From Actinomycetota bacterium (GTDB lineage: Bacteria; Acidobacteriota; Blastocatellia; Chloracidobacteriales; Chloracidobacteriaceae): DNA of 5,731 nt. A model generated the notes under the pieces. The model was not told where the DNA came from. It made no database searches and saw only the letters and a list, made by a program, of their open reading frames with translations. Numbering within the stretch: the stretch's first letter is position 1; each line of letters begins with the position of its first letter. Where the stretch lies: NCBI GenBank assembly GCA_013298335.1, contig JAAFHI010000265.1, forward strand, positions 1-5,731, written 5' to 3'. A program made the position numbers and the translations under genes. Below, one piece after another: positions 1 through 5,731 of the stretch.

Positions 1-1
1 C

Positions 2-634
2 AACAACGCGCAGCTTGTTCGCGACGGGCACAACATCGTGCTTCAGGCATTGATGGGCGCGAAGCAGAACCATTCGATCCTGGTGCATACGGGGTACCTG
101 AACGGGGAGGTGATTTTTCCCTACGTGCCGCTGGCCGTCGTGGATGAACCCGAACGGAAAAAGACCGGGAAAATCACCTATTGCCGCAATGCCCAGGCCG
201 TCGATCTGACGATTCACAACTACAACCCGAATCTCGGCACGCCGCTCTACGATCAGACGCTTGTCGTCCTCGGGCGGGTCATCGCCAAGCAGCAGGAATT
301 CATCGACGCGGGCGTGGCGGTGCGGAGCATCACGCTCATCATCACCGACGGGGCGGATGCCCATTCGACGAAAGCGACGGCGCAGTCGGTGAAAACGGTG
401 GTCGAGGATCTGTCCGCCGAGCATCACATCGTGGCGGCGATGGGCATTGACGACGGCGGGCAGACCGATTTTCGGAAGGTGTTTCGAACGATGGGCATCG
501 AGGATCGGTGGATGCTCGTTCCGGGCGATACGGAAGCTGAAATCCGGCAGGCGTTCCTGATGTTTTCGCAGTCGGCGGTGCGCTTGAGTCAGGGCGCAAC
601 GTTCAGCGCTTCCGCCGGTGGTTTCGGAAGTTAG
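2..634 (+). CDS. vWA-domain protein, 5' end cut off by the window
   Basis: The frame is open from the left edge, so the 210 residues seen are a C-terminal fragment; the GTG at 38 is an internal Val codon, not the start. The fold is recognised as von Willebrand factor A from the hydrophobic strand plus motif TLIITDGAD (Asp116 of the fragment, third MIDAS position) and an earlier GTPLYD (Thr80, second MIDAS position). The first motif, DxSxS, would lie just before the fragment's opening NNAQLVRDGHN segment and is outside the window. vWA domains with a complete MIDAS bind a divalent metal and mediate protein-protein contact, often in chaperone-like or signalling complexes. No membrane segment is visible in the part seen, and the chain ends in a Gly/Ser/Ala-rich tail (SASAGGFGS). 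A hairpin starts 9 bases after the stop and separates it from the next gene. The vWA call is fairly secure; substrate and partner are unknown. Confidence 0.75.
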   Translation, partial: NNAQLVRDGHNIVLQALMGAKQNHSILVHTGYLNGEVIFPYVPLAVVDEPERKKTGKITYCRNAQAVDLTIHNYNPNLGTPLYDQTLVVLGRVIAKQQEFIDAGVAVRSITLIITDGADAHSTKATAQSVKTVVEDLSAEHHIVAAMGIDDGGQTDFRKVFRTMGIEDRWMLVPGDTEAEIRQAFLMFSQSAVRLSQGATFSASAGGFGS

Positions 635-642
635 TCAAACGG

Positions 643-674
643 AGTTGGCCGGAGAAAAGTGTCTCCGGCCAGCT
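643..674 (+). terminator. Hairpin terminator after the vWA gene
   Basis: A perfect 10-bp stem (646-655 with 662-671, TGGCCGGAGA/TCTCCGGCCA) with a 6-base loop extends to 13 bp (643-645 with 672-674) using one T-G pair. It begins 9 bases after the TAG stop at 632-634. The T-run after it is short (TTT at 674-676, then CGT), so it is a strong stem with a weak tail. Position and strength favour an intrinsic terminator or a 3'-end stabilising hairpin. Confidence 0.6.
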
Positions 675-706
675 TTCGTCACGCCAATCGGTTTCAGGAT
701 TCAACC

Positions 707-835
707 ATGACTGCCTTGAATCCGTTTGAGGAGATGTTTGTCGAGTTACCGCAACCCGTTTTCCCCGCACCTCGGATCAACCGGACTGGTTGTGTTGAGG
801 CGGTTTCCCGGGCTGTCGGAGGTGACCGCACCTGA
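707..835 (+). CDS. Possible 42-residue small protein or leader peptide
   Basis: An ATG at 707 opens a 42-codon frame ending in TGA at 833-835. The product starts MTALNPFEEMF and ends VGGDRT. An AGGA at 696-699 lies 7 bases before the ATG, a better ribosome binding site than either downstream gene has. Against it, third-position GC is only about 59% by hand count, visibly lower than in the flanking genes, and I recognise no family. There is no signal peptide or membrane segment. Its stop codon sits in the loop of a GC-rich stem-loop (818-851) just before the candidate promoter of the Nudix gene. It could be a small protein, a leader peptide, the decayed start of a lost gene, or chance. Confidence 0.22.
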   Translation: MTALNPFEEMFVELPQPVFPAPRINRTGCVEAVSRAVGGDRT

Positions 836-851
836 TTTTGGGGTCGCCTCC
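818..851 (+). other. GC-rich stem-loop between the vWA and Nudix genes
   Basis: GGAGGTGACC (818-827) pairs with GGTCGCCTCC (842-851): ten pairs, one of them T-G, around a 14-base loop. No T-run follows (the next bases are CTTGACTTTC), so it is not a standard intrinsic terminator. It lies immediately upstream of a TTGACT box and covers the end of the 42-codon ORF. It may be a transcript-end hairpin, a regulatory element or a chance fold. Confidence 0.4.
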
Positions 852-852
852 C

Positions 853-880
853 TTGACTTTCACCTTCGGGAACTCACAAT
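853..880 (+). promoter_or_regulatory. Candidate sigma70-type promoter of the Nudix-kinase operon
   Basis: TTGACT at 853-858 matches the -35 consensus at 5 of 6 positions. CACAAT at 875-880 matches the -10 consensus at 4 of 6, with a 16-base spacer. Transcription would begin near 887, giving a leader of about 40 bases before the ATG at 926. The site lies after both hairpins and before the first gene of the pair, where an operon promoter is expected. The match is moderate and the organism's consensus is unknown. Confidence 0.35.
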
Positions 881-894
881 CAGGTCGCTTCCCG
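867..894. promoter_or_regulatory. Candidate operator (inverted repeats over the promoter)
   Basis: CGGGAA (867-872) and TTCCCG (889-894) form a perfect inverted repeat with arm centres 22 bp apart, about two helical turns. They bracket the -10 box and the expected start point. A second perfect 8-bp inverted repeat, ACCTGATT (830-837) and AATCAGGT (878-885), has one arm upstream of the -35 and the other overlapping the -10. Either could be a site for the winged-helix regulator encoded next, which would give autoregulation. I do not recognise a published NrtR box in either, and short repeats of this kind can arise by chance. Confidence 0.22.
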
Positions 895-925
895 CTCAAT
901 TTTCATCATTCGCCTGTTTTCGACT

Positions 926-1615
926 ATGCCCTTTACCTATGACTACGAACGGCCGGCGCTCACGGTCGATTGCGTGGTGTTCGGCCTCGACGATACGGAC
1001 CTCAAGGTGGCCCTGATCCGGCGCGCCCTGCCGCCGTTCGAGGATGCGTGGGCCCTGCCGGGCGGATTCGTTCAGGGGGATGAAACACTCGAAACCGCCG
1101 CGCGCCGGGAACTGCTCGAGGAAACCGGAATTACCGACGCCTATCTCGAACAACTCTTCACGTTCGGGAATCCGGGACGCGACCCGCGTGGCTGGACGGT
1201 GACGGTTGCCTACTACGCACTGGTGAACCTGCGCGACCACGCGGTCAAGGGCGCGACCGATGCCCGCGAGGCGGCGTGGTTCCCGCTCGACGCGCTGCCG
1301 GACCTCGCCTTCGACCATGCCGACATTCTGGCGCTGGCTCAGGAGCGGTTGCGGGGGAAGGTGCGCTATCAGCCGGTCGGTTTCGAACTGCTGCCCGAGA
1401 AATTCACCCTGTTTCAGTTACAGCGGCTCTACGAAATCATCCTCGGGCGGGCGCTGGACAAACGAAATTTTCGCGGGAAAATCCTTGAAATGGGTATTCT
1501 TCGGGAAACCGGCGAGATGCAGACCGGCGTCCGCCACCGGGCGGCCCGACTATACCGGTTCGACACCAGGGCATATCAGGCCAAAACCCGGAAGGGATTC
1601 AGCTTCGAAATCTGA
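926..1615 (+). CDS. Nudix domain-winged helix protein (NrtR/AraR-type regulator)
   Basis: This 229-residue protein has an N-terminal Nudix fold and a C-terminal winged helix. The Nudix box is complete at residues 47-69: G47, five residues, E53, seven residues, then RELLEETGI with R61, E62, E65 and E66, the metal-binding positions. It follows the usual ALPGGF turn. Residues about 157-213 ([13 protein letters not shown], then [13 protein letters not shown] and a basic HRAARLYRF strand) match the winged helix of the NrtR family. Known members repress NAD-cofactor genes (NrtR) or sugar-use genes (Bacteroides AraR) and respond to ADP-ribose-like or sugar ligands. Because the box is intact, hydrolase activity on a nucleoside diphosphate is also possible. 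The start at ATG 926 fits the usual N-terminus ([11 protein letters not shown]); no Shine-Dalgarno sequence is visible. Its TGA shares a base with the kinase ATG, so the two form an operon. The family call is strong; target genes and ligand are unknown. Confidence 0.9.
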   Translation: MPFTYDYERPALTVDCVVFGLDDTDLKVALIRRALPPFEDAWALPGGFVQGDETLETAARRELLEETGITDAYLEQLFTFGNPGRDPRGWTVTVAYYALVNLRDHAVKGATDAREAAWFPLDALPDLAFDHADILALAQERLRGKVRYQPVGFELLPEKFTLFQLQRLYEIILGRALDKRNFRGKILEMGILRETGEMQTGVRHRAARLYRFDTRAYQAKTRKGFSFEI

Positions 1616-4600
1616 TGCGCGGCACCGTCCGTGACGCGCAACGCAGTTCCATCCTGTTTACAACTGGGCCAATGGGAAACCTCGTACGCCAACTCGGCTG
1701 GATCGGGCGGTTCGTTCTGACGCTCGGCGCGGTCGCGTGCGTGATGTGTTTCCCGGCGGTCGGCAGCGCGGCCCCGTCCGCACCCGCGGGGCTGATTGAT
1801 CCGGTCGATGCGGCCATACCGGCGTTCCGTACCTTCTCGGATGCCGACGGGCTTCCCCAGAATTCGATTCAGGCGATGGTGCTCGACAAGCAGGGACGAC
1901 TCTGGGCGGCCACGCAGGACGGTGCCGCCTATTTCAACGGGCGGGTCTGGACGGTCGTGGACATGCCCCGGCAGGTGTCTTCCAACTTCATCCGGGCAAT
2001 GGTCGTCTCGCGGGACGGCAGTCTCTGGTTCGGGACGTTCGGGGGCGGCATCTGTCATTTCGAGCCAAATGCGCCTTCCCAGCGCCGGTGGCGGATTTTC
2101 ACCTTCGACAGTGGTCCGGCGAACAACATCCGGGCGTTGCTGGAAGTCGAGGAAGACGATGGGCGGGCCGTGTTGTGGGCCGGTACGAATGACGGACTGT
2201 ACCGTTTTCGCGACGGCGTCTGGTCCGGCCCGGAATTCCCCGATGTGCTCGGCGGCTCGACGCTCCGGTGCATGGCCCGAACGATTGACCGGAACGGACG
2301 ACCGACACTCTGGATCGGGACTGCGAACAAGGGGCTGTTCCGTTTTCGCGACGGAGCCTGGAAAAACTTCAACCTGGCGTCGGGTTTCCCGAGCGACCTG
2401 GTGGCCTGTCTGCATGAAACCGAGGATCGGGCGGGTGGGCGGGTGATGTGGGCCGGCACTCAGCGCGGGCTGGTGCGCATGCGGGAAGACGACAGTTTCG
2501 AGATCCTGACCCGGGAGAGCAGCGGGCTTCCCTCGGATGAAGTGACCGGTCTGTGCGAGACCCGCGAGCCGGACGGCGGCACGGCCCTGTGGGTCGGTAC
2601 GTTCGGCGGCCTGGGCCGGATGGTTGGCGGGCGGTGGCGGTCGTTCGGAACGCGGAACGGACTGCCGAGCGAGGTTGTCCGGAGTCTTCTGGTGACCGGC
2701 GAAAACGGTCGCGAGGTGCTCTGGCTGGGGCTGGGCGGCGGCGGCATCGCCAGTATGCAGGCGCGGGGCTGGCTGACCCATTCGGTCGTGACCGGTCTGC
2801 CGAGTAATCTGGTGCGGTGTGTGCGGACGCTGCCCGAAGCCGACGGGACAATGAGCGTCTGGGTCGGAACGAGTCTCGGGCTGGCCGTGTGGCGGGGGAA
2901 TGGCTGGAAAGTATTTGGCGCGGAGGATGGCTTCAAGCCCGACGACGTCACCAGTTTTGCGGTTTCGGGCGAGGGTGCGTCCCGTGTGATCTGGATCGGG
3001 ACCCGTCACTTCGGTTTTGCCCGGTATGAAAACGGGCGCTTCACCTTTCAGGATATGAAGTCGGGTCTGCTGCCAAGCGATTGGGTGCGGTGTTTGTGGA
3101 CGTCCCGCACCGGCGATCTGACGACCCTCTGGATCGGGACGGACAGCGGACTGGTGACCCTTCCCCTGTCTCCCGCCGGGGCGAAACCGGAGAACTTCTT
3201 TCCGAAGAAGTCCATCAACTGCATTGGAGAGAGCCGCTTCGACAGCGGTTCAATCATGTGGGTCGGACTGGATGAGGGGCTTTCCTACAAAGACAAAGGC
3301 GAATGGAAAAAGGTCGATTTCGGCGAAGTTTCCAGCAAGCGCATGGTCAACTGCGTGCTGCCCGCGCCGAACGGGGAACGGTCCCTCTGGGTCGGCATCC
3401 AGAGCGGAGGCATGGTCCGGCTGGCGCTGGAGGCCGTGCCGCGCGTGGTCGAGCAGTTGAACGCGACCAGTGAGCCGCGCCTGCCGAACGAGGTCGTGTA
3501 TTCGCTGGTGCGCGACGATCAGCAGCGCATCTACGCGCTGACCAACCGGGGCGTGGTCCGACTGGCCGGTCGCGAGGGGGGCGGATACCATCTCTACACC
3601 TTTTCCGCGGAAGACGGATTGCCGAGTAACGAGTGCAATCAGGGCGCGGCCACGATTGACGCGAAAGGGCGTGTCTGGGTCGGAACCCTCAAGGGACTGA
3701 CCGTTTTCAATCCGGCGGTCGAGCAGAAGGACGACACGCCGAAGCCGCTCTTCATCGAACAGATGCTCCTCAACGGCAAGTCCCGCACGGTCGAGGAAGG
3801 TCTGGCGTTTCCCTATACCATTCGCGACGTGTCGTTCCGGTTCGCGCTGGCGAGCTTCTTTCGCAACGCCGATACCCAGTACCAGACGCAGCTCGAGCCC
3901 TACGATCCGAACCCGACACCGTGGTCGTCGCAGTTCACCCGCGACTATTCGAATCTGTCGGAAGGGAATTACATCTTTCGCGTCTGGGGCCGTGACTACG
4001 CCGGAAACGTTACCGGACCGGTGCTGGTGAAGTTCACGATCCGGGCCGCGCCGTGGCGGCAGGGGTGGGCCTATGTGCTGTACGGTATCGCCCTGCTCGG
4101 TTTCGGATATGCCATCTACGACCTCCGGGTTCGCCAGATTCGCCGCATGCAGGAAAACCGCATCGTCTATCTCCGGCGGCTGCTCGAAAGTACGCGGGCC
4201 ATCAACTCGACGCTGGAACTCGGCGCCGTGCTCAAGAAGATCGCCGAGGAAAGCGCAAAGCTGATCGACGCCGAACCGGGCGGCATCGGCCTCATCGAAA
4301 GCGGGAAGCTGATATTCCGCTACGTCTGGCATGAAGGACGTTGGGAAGACACCGAGATTCCCTTTGCCGTTGGTCAGGGGGTGGCCGGCAAGGTGGCCGA
4401 GACCGGCAAGCCGCTCATCGTGAACGACGTACTTGGGTTTCAGGATTTCGCGCATCCCGAATTGACGGAACGCTACGGTGTGAAGGGCATGCTCAACACA
4501 CCGATTCTCGACCGGAACGGAAAGGTCGTCGGCGTCCTCGACGTGCGTCTCAACGACACCCGTCGGCCATTCACCGAGCAGGATTGCGAACTTCTCGAAG

Positions 4601-5478
4601 GCCTGACGAATCAGGCGGCGGTCGCGATTGAAAACGCCAACATCAACCAGTCAATTCGCGAGAACGCTCGTGAAATGGAGCGGCTCTACAAGCGCGAGCA
4701 GCAGGTCACCAACACACTGCGCGAACTCGACGTGATGAAGAACAATTTCATGGCGGTCACTTCGCACGAGATGCGAACACCCCTGACGGTTCTGAGCGGC
4801 TTTACCGAGGCGCTTCTGATGGAGACGTTCGGGAAACTCTCCGAAGAACAGCAGAACGCGCTGACTACCTGTCTCAAGACCGTGGACCGTCTGACCCTGA
4901 CGGTGGACGAGATTTTCGAAATGCTCCAGATTCAGGAAGGCGAGGTTGCGCTCCGCCTCGAATCCGTCGATGCCGGGCAACTGCTGCGCGAAACCGTGGC
5001 CGAACTGAGCGTCTTCACTGCCCGCCGGAATCTCACCGTCGAACTTCACGCCGCGCCGGGCCTGAAAATGAAGGCCGATGCACGCAAACTGAGCCTCGTC
5101 TTTTTGAACGTGCTTCAAAACGCGGTGAAATTTACCCCGGAGGGCGGATGTATCACCATCACCGCCACCGGTGATGAAGGCGGAATCGCCGTGATCTTTG
5201 CCGATACTGGGGTTGGACTCGCCGCCACCGACCTGGAATTAGTCTTCGACCGGTTCTATACCGGATCGGATACGTCCCGGCACTCATCGGGACGCTTCGA
5301 ATTCAACGCCCGCGGCACCGGCCTCGGACTGGCCATCGCCAAAAGCTACGTCGAGGCCCACAACGGCTCCATCCGCGCCGAATCGGACGGCCTCGGAAAA
5401 GGCACCCGGTTCATCATCGAACTGCCGCGCACGCTCGATGCGCGGACCGGTGAGATTCACCGAATCAGCAGCCAGTAG
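1615..5478 (+). CDS. Double-propeller sensor histidine kinase (Reg_prop, Y_Y_Y, TM, GAF, HisKA, HATPase_c)
   Basis: Transmembrane sensor kinase, 1287 residues from ATG 1615. A signal-peptide-like segment (20-53, hydrophobic 30-46, cut near GSAA) leads to 14 Reg_prop blades (about 68-700). Their LWxGT-type motifs have aromatics at 97, 138, 188, 233, 279, 326, 370, 416, 460, 506, 549, 592, 640 and 688, enough for two seven-bladed propellers. Then come Y_Y_Y (about 735-812), one membrane helix (817-836), GAF (about 863-1008), a coiled linker, HisKA with phospho-acceptor His1051 in HEMRTP, and HATPase_c: N box N1165/N1169, G1 DTGVGL at 1197, F box FDRFY at 1211, G2 GTGLGLA at 1234, G3 GKGTRF at 1261. 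All catalytic boxes look intact. The propellers should be periplasmic and the kinase cytoplasmic. Unlike Bacteroides hybrid systems it has no receiver or AraC domain, so a separate response regulator is needed. The TGATG overlap with the Nudix gene supports 1615; ATG 1672 (residue 20) would give a more normal signal peptide, and neither has a good Shine-Dalgarno sequence. Confidence 0.93.
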   Translation: MRGTVRDAQRSSILFTTGPMGNLVRQLGWIGRFVLTLGAVACVMCFPAVGSAAPSAPAGLIDPVDAAIPAFRTFSDADGLPQNSIQAMVLDKQGRLWAATQDGAAYFNGRVWTVVDMPRQVSSNFIRAMVVSRDGSLWFGTFGGGICHFEPNAPSQRRWRIFTFDSGPANNIRALLEVEEDDGRAVLWAGTNDGLYRFRDGVWSGPEFPDVLGGSTLRCMARTIDRNGRPTLWIGTANKGLFRFRDGAWKNFNLASGFPSDLVACLHETEDRAGGRVMWAGTQRGLVRMREDDSFEILTRESSGLPSDEVTGLCETREPDGGTALWVGTFGGLGRMVGGRWRSFGTRNGLPSEVVRSLLVTGENGREVLWLGLGGGGIASMQARGWLTHSVVTGLPSNLVRCVRTLPEADGTMSVWVGTSLGLAVWRGNGWKVFGAEDGFKPDDVTSFAVSGEGASRVIWIGTRHFGFARYENGRFTFQDMKSGLLPSDWVRCLWTSRTGDLTTLWIGTDSGLVTLPLSPAGAKPENFFPKKSINCIGESRFDSGSIMWVGLDEGLSYKDKGEWKKVDFGEVSSKRMVNCVLPAPNGERSLWVGIQSGGMVRLALEAVPRVVEQLNATSEPRLPNEVVYSLVRDDQQRIYALTNRGVVRLAGREGGGYHLYTFSAEDGLPSNECNQGAATIDAKGRVWVGTLKGLTVFNPAVEQKDDTPKPLFIEQMLLNGKSRTVEEGLAFPYTIRDVSFRFALASFFRNADTQYQTQLEPYDPNPTPWSSQFTRDYSNLSEGNYIFRVWGRDYAGNVTGPVLVKFTIRAAPWRQGWAYVLYGIALLGFGYAIYDLRVRQIRRMQENRIVYLRRLLESTRAINSTLELGAVLKKIAEESAKLIDAEPGGIGLIESGKLIFRYVWHEGRWEDTEIPFAVGQGVAGKVAETGKPLIVNDVLGFQDFAHPELTERYGVKGMLNTPILDRNGKVVGVLDVRLNDTRRPFTEQDCELLEGLTNQAAVAIENANINQSIRENAREMERLYKREQQVTNTLRELDVMKNNFMAVTSHEMRTPLTVLSGFTEALLMETFGKLSEEQQNALTTCLKTVDRLTLTVDEIFEMLQIQEGEVALRLESVDAGQLLRETVAELSVFTARRNLTVELHAAPGLKMKADARKLSLVFLNVLQNAVKFTPEGGCITITATGDEGGIAVIFADTGVGLAATDLELVFDRFYTGSDTSRHSSGRFEFNARGTGLGLAIAKSYVEAHNGSIRAESDGLGKGTRFIIELPRTLDARTGEIHRISSQ

Positions 5479-5540
5479 CCAGCAGCCAGTAGTTAGTAGT
5501 CAGTAGTTAGTAGTCAGTAGTTAGCAGTCAGTAGTCAGTA
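5467..5540 (+). repeat. Heptamer tandem array 1 (AGYAGYY, 10 units)
   Basis: Ten head-to-tail 7-base units run without a gap from 5467 to 5536, followed by a partial AGTA. In order they are AGCAGCC, AGTAGCC, AGCAGCC, AGTAGTT, AGTAGTC, AGTAGTT, AGTAGTC, AGTAGTT, AGCAGTC and AGTAGTC. All differences are C/T changes at positions 3, 6 and 7. The first unit and a half encode the last three residues and stop codon of the kinase gene. The units resemble those of the second array read on the opposite strand. Confidence 0.9.
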
Positions 5541-5543
5541 AAA

Positions 5544-5578
5544 AGAACAGGAGCGATTGTTCGGATCGCTCCTGTTTT
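5544..5578. terminator. Bidirectional terminator-like hairpin after the kinase gene
   Basis: AACAGGAGCGAT (5546-5557) pairs perfectly with ATCGCTCCTGTT (5565-5576) around the 7-base loop TGTTCGG. One G-T and one A-T pair extend it to 14 bp. On the + strand the arm ends in TTTT then CTCG. On the - strand the hairpin is followed by CTTTTT, a slightly better tail. It would end the Nudix-kinase transcript about 65 bases past the stop and could also stop a convergent transcript from the right. It lies between the two heptamer arrays. Confidence 0.8.
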
Positions 5579-5615
5579 CTCGTTGCCCGAGAAAAAATAC
5601 CGACGACAATCTTTC

Positions 5616-5710
5616 ACTGACCACTGACCACTGACCACTGACCACTGACCACTGACCACTGACCACTGACCACTGACCACTGACCACTGACCACTGACCA
5701 CCGACCACTG
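5616..5710 (-). repeat. Heptamer tandem array 2 (ACTGACC on +, 13 units)
   Basis: Twelve identical ACTGACC units run from 5616 to 5699, followed by one variant (ACCGACC, 5700-5706) and a partial ACTG (5707-5710). Read on the - strand the repeat is AGTGGTC, one base away from the AGTAGTC unit of the first array, so the two arrays are inverted copies of one heptamer family. Near-perfect identity points to recent expansion by slippage. Three units make 21 bases, so an open frame on the - strand across it yields a repeating WSVVSGQ peptide that I do not regard as a gene. The array ends about 20 bases before the window edge. Confidence 0.95.
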
Positions 5711-5731
5711 CTCCCCGGCGTTCCATTCTTG

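Noticed and set aside
726..1016. A 96-codon + strand frame overlapping the start of the Nudix gene
   Set aside because: It overlaps the conserved Nudix N-terminus in another frame, has low-quality composition and matches no family I know.
1576..3009. A 477-codon open frame on the - strand opposite the kinase propeller region
   Set aside because: It is antisense to a gene with clear domains, its product is Pro/Arg-rich without any recognisable fold, and long antisense frames are common in GC-rich genes.
3250..4455. A 401-codon open frame on the - strand opposite the propeller end, membrane helix and GAF
   Set aside because: Same reason: antisense to well-supported coding sequence, with no domain or plausible ribosome binding site seen.
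1960..5450. Shift from G-rich (propeller) to C-rich (kinase core) composition on the + strand within one gene
   Set aside because: Propeller blades are full of Trp and Gly codons, which explains the G excess. I could not separate this from a real mosaic origin by eye.
5467..5710. CRISPR array
   Set aside because: The repeats are 7 bases with no spacers between them, so this is simple tandem repetition, not a repeat-spacer array.
5535..5726. A 63-codon - strand frame reading as repeated WSVVSGQ
   Set aside because: It is a translation of the heptamer array (three units are 21 bases, so the peptide repeats every seven residues) running into the terminator hairpin. No independent coding signal.
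1..5731. tRNA, rRNA or transposase genes
   Set aside because: No cloverleaf-like segments, rRNA motifs or transposase motifs were seen on either strand.

Overview
The window is GC-rich bacterial DNA with ordinary bacterial gene structure and all three recognisable genes on the + strand. The organism cannot be named from the sequence. A secreted/periplasmic sensor with a signal peptide and one membrane anchor suggests a Gram-negative-type (diderm) heterotroph. Propeller-type sensor kinases are most familiar from Bacteroidetes but also occur in other environmental phyla, and the high GC and the heptamer tandem repeats fit one of those better. This placement is inference.

Layout. (1) 2-634: 3' part of a gene for a von Willebrand factor A (vWA) protein whose N-terminus, with the first metal-binding motif, lies before the window. 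It is followed by a strong hairpin (643-674) that probably ends its transcript. (2) 635-925: a 291-base gap holding that hairpin, a weakly supported 42-residue ORF (707-835), a second GC-rich stem-loop (818-851), a candidate sigma70-like promoter (853-880) and two inverted repeats that overlap it. (3) 926-1615: a Nudix domain fused to a C-terminal winged helix (NrtR/AraR-type regulator), with an intact Nudix box. (4) 1615-5478: a 1287-residue sensor histidine kinase made of a signal peptide, 14 propeller blades, a Y_Y_Y domain, one transmembrane helix, GAF, HisKA and HATPase_c. It overlaps the Nudix gene by one base (TGATG), so the two are almost certainly co-transcribed and translationally coupled. 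(5) 5467-5710: a heptamer tandem array that begins inside the last codons of the kinase gene, a bidirectional terminator-like hairpin, and a second heptamer array in inverted orientation.

How the genes may work together (inference). The kinase should sense a ligand outside the cytoplasmic membrane through a double propeller and autophosphorylate His1051 in the cytoplasm. Its receiver-domain partner is not in the window, and the only DNA-binding protein encoded with it is the Nudix regulator. That regulator probably reads an ADP-ribose- or sugar-like metabolite, so the operon may combine an external and an internal metabolic signal. The most unusual non-coding structure is the pair of inverted heptamer arrays around the terminator at the 3' end of the kinase gene.
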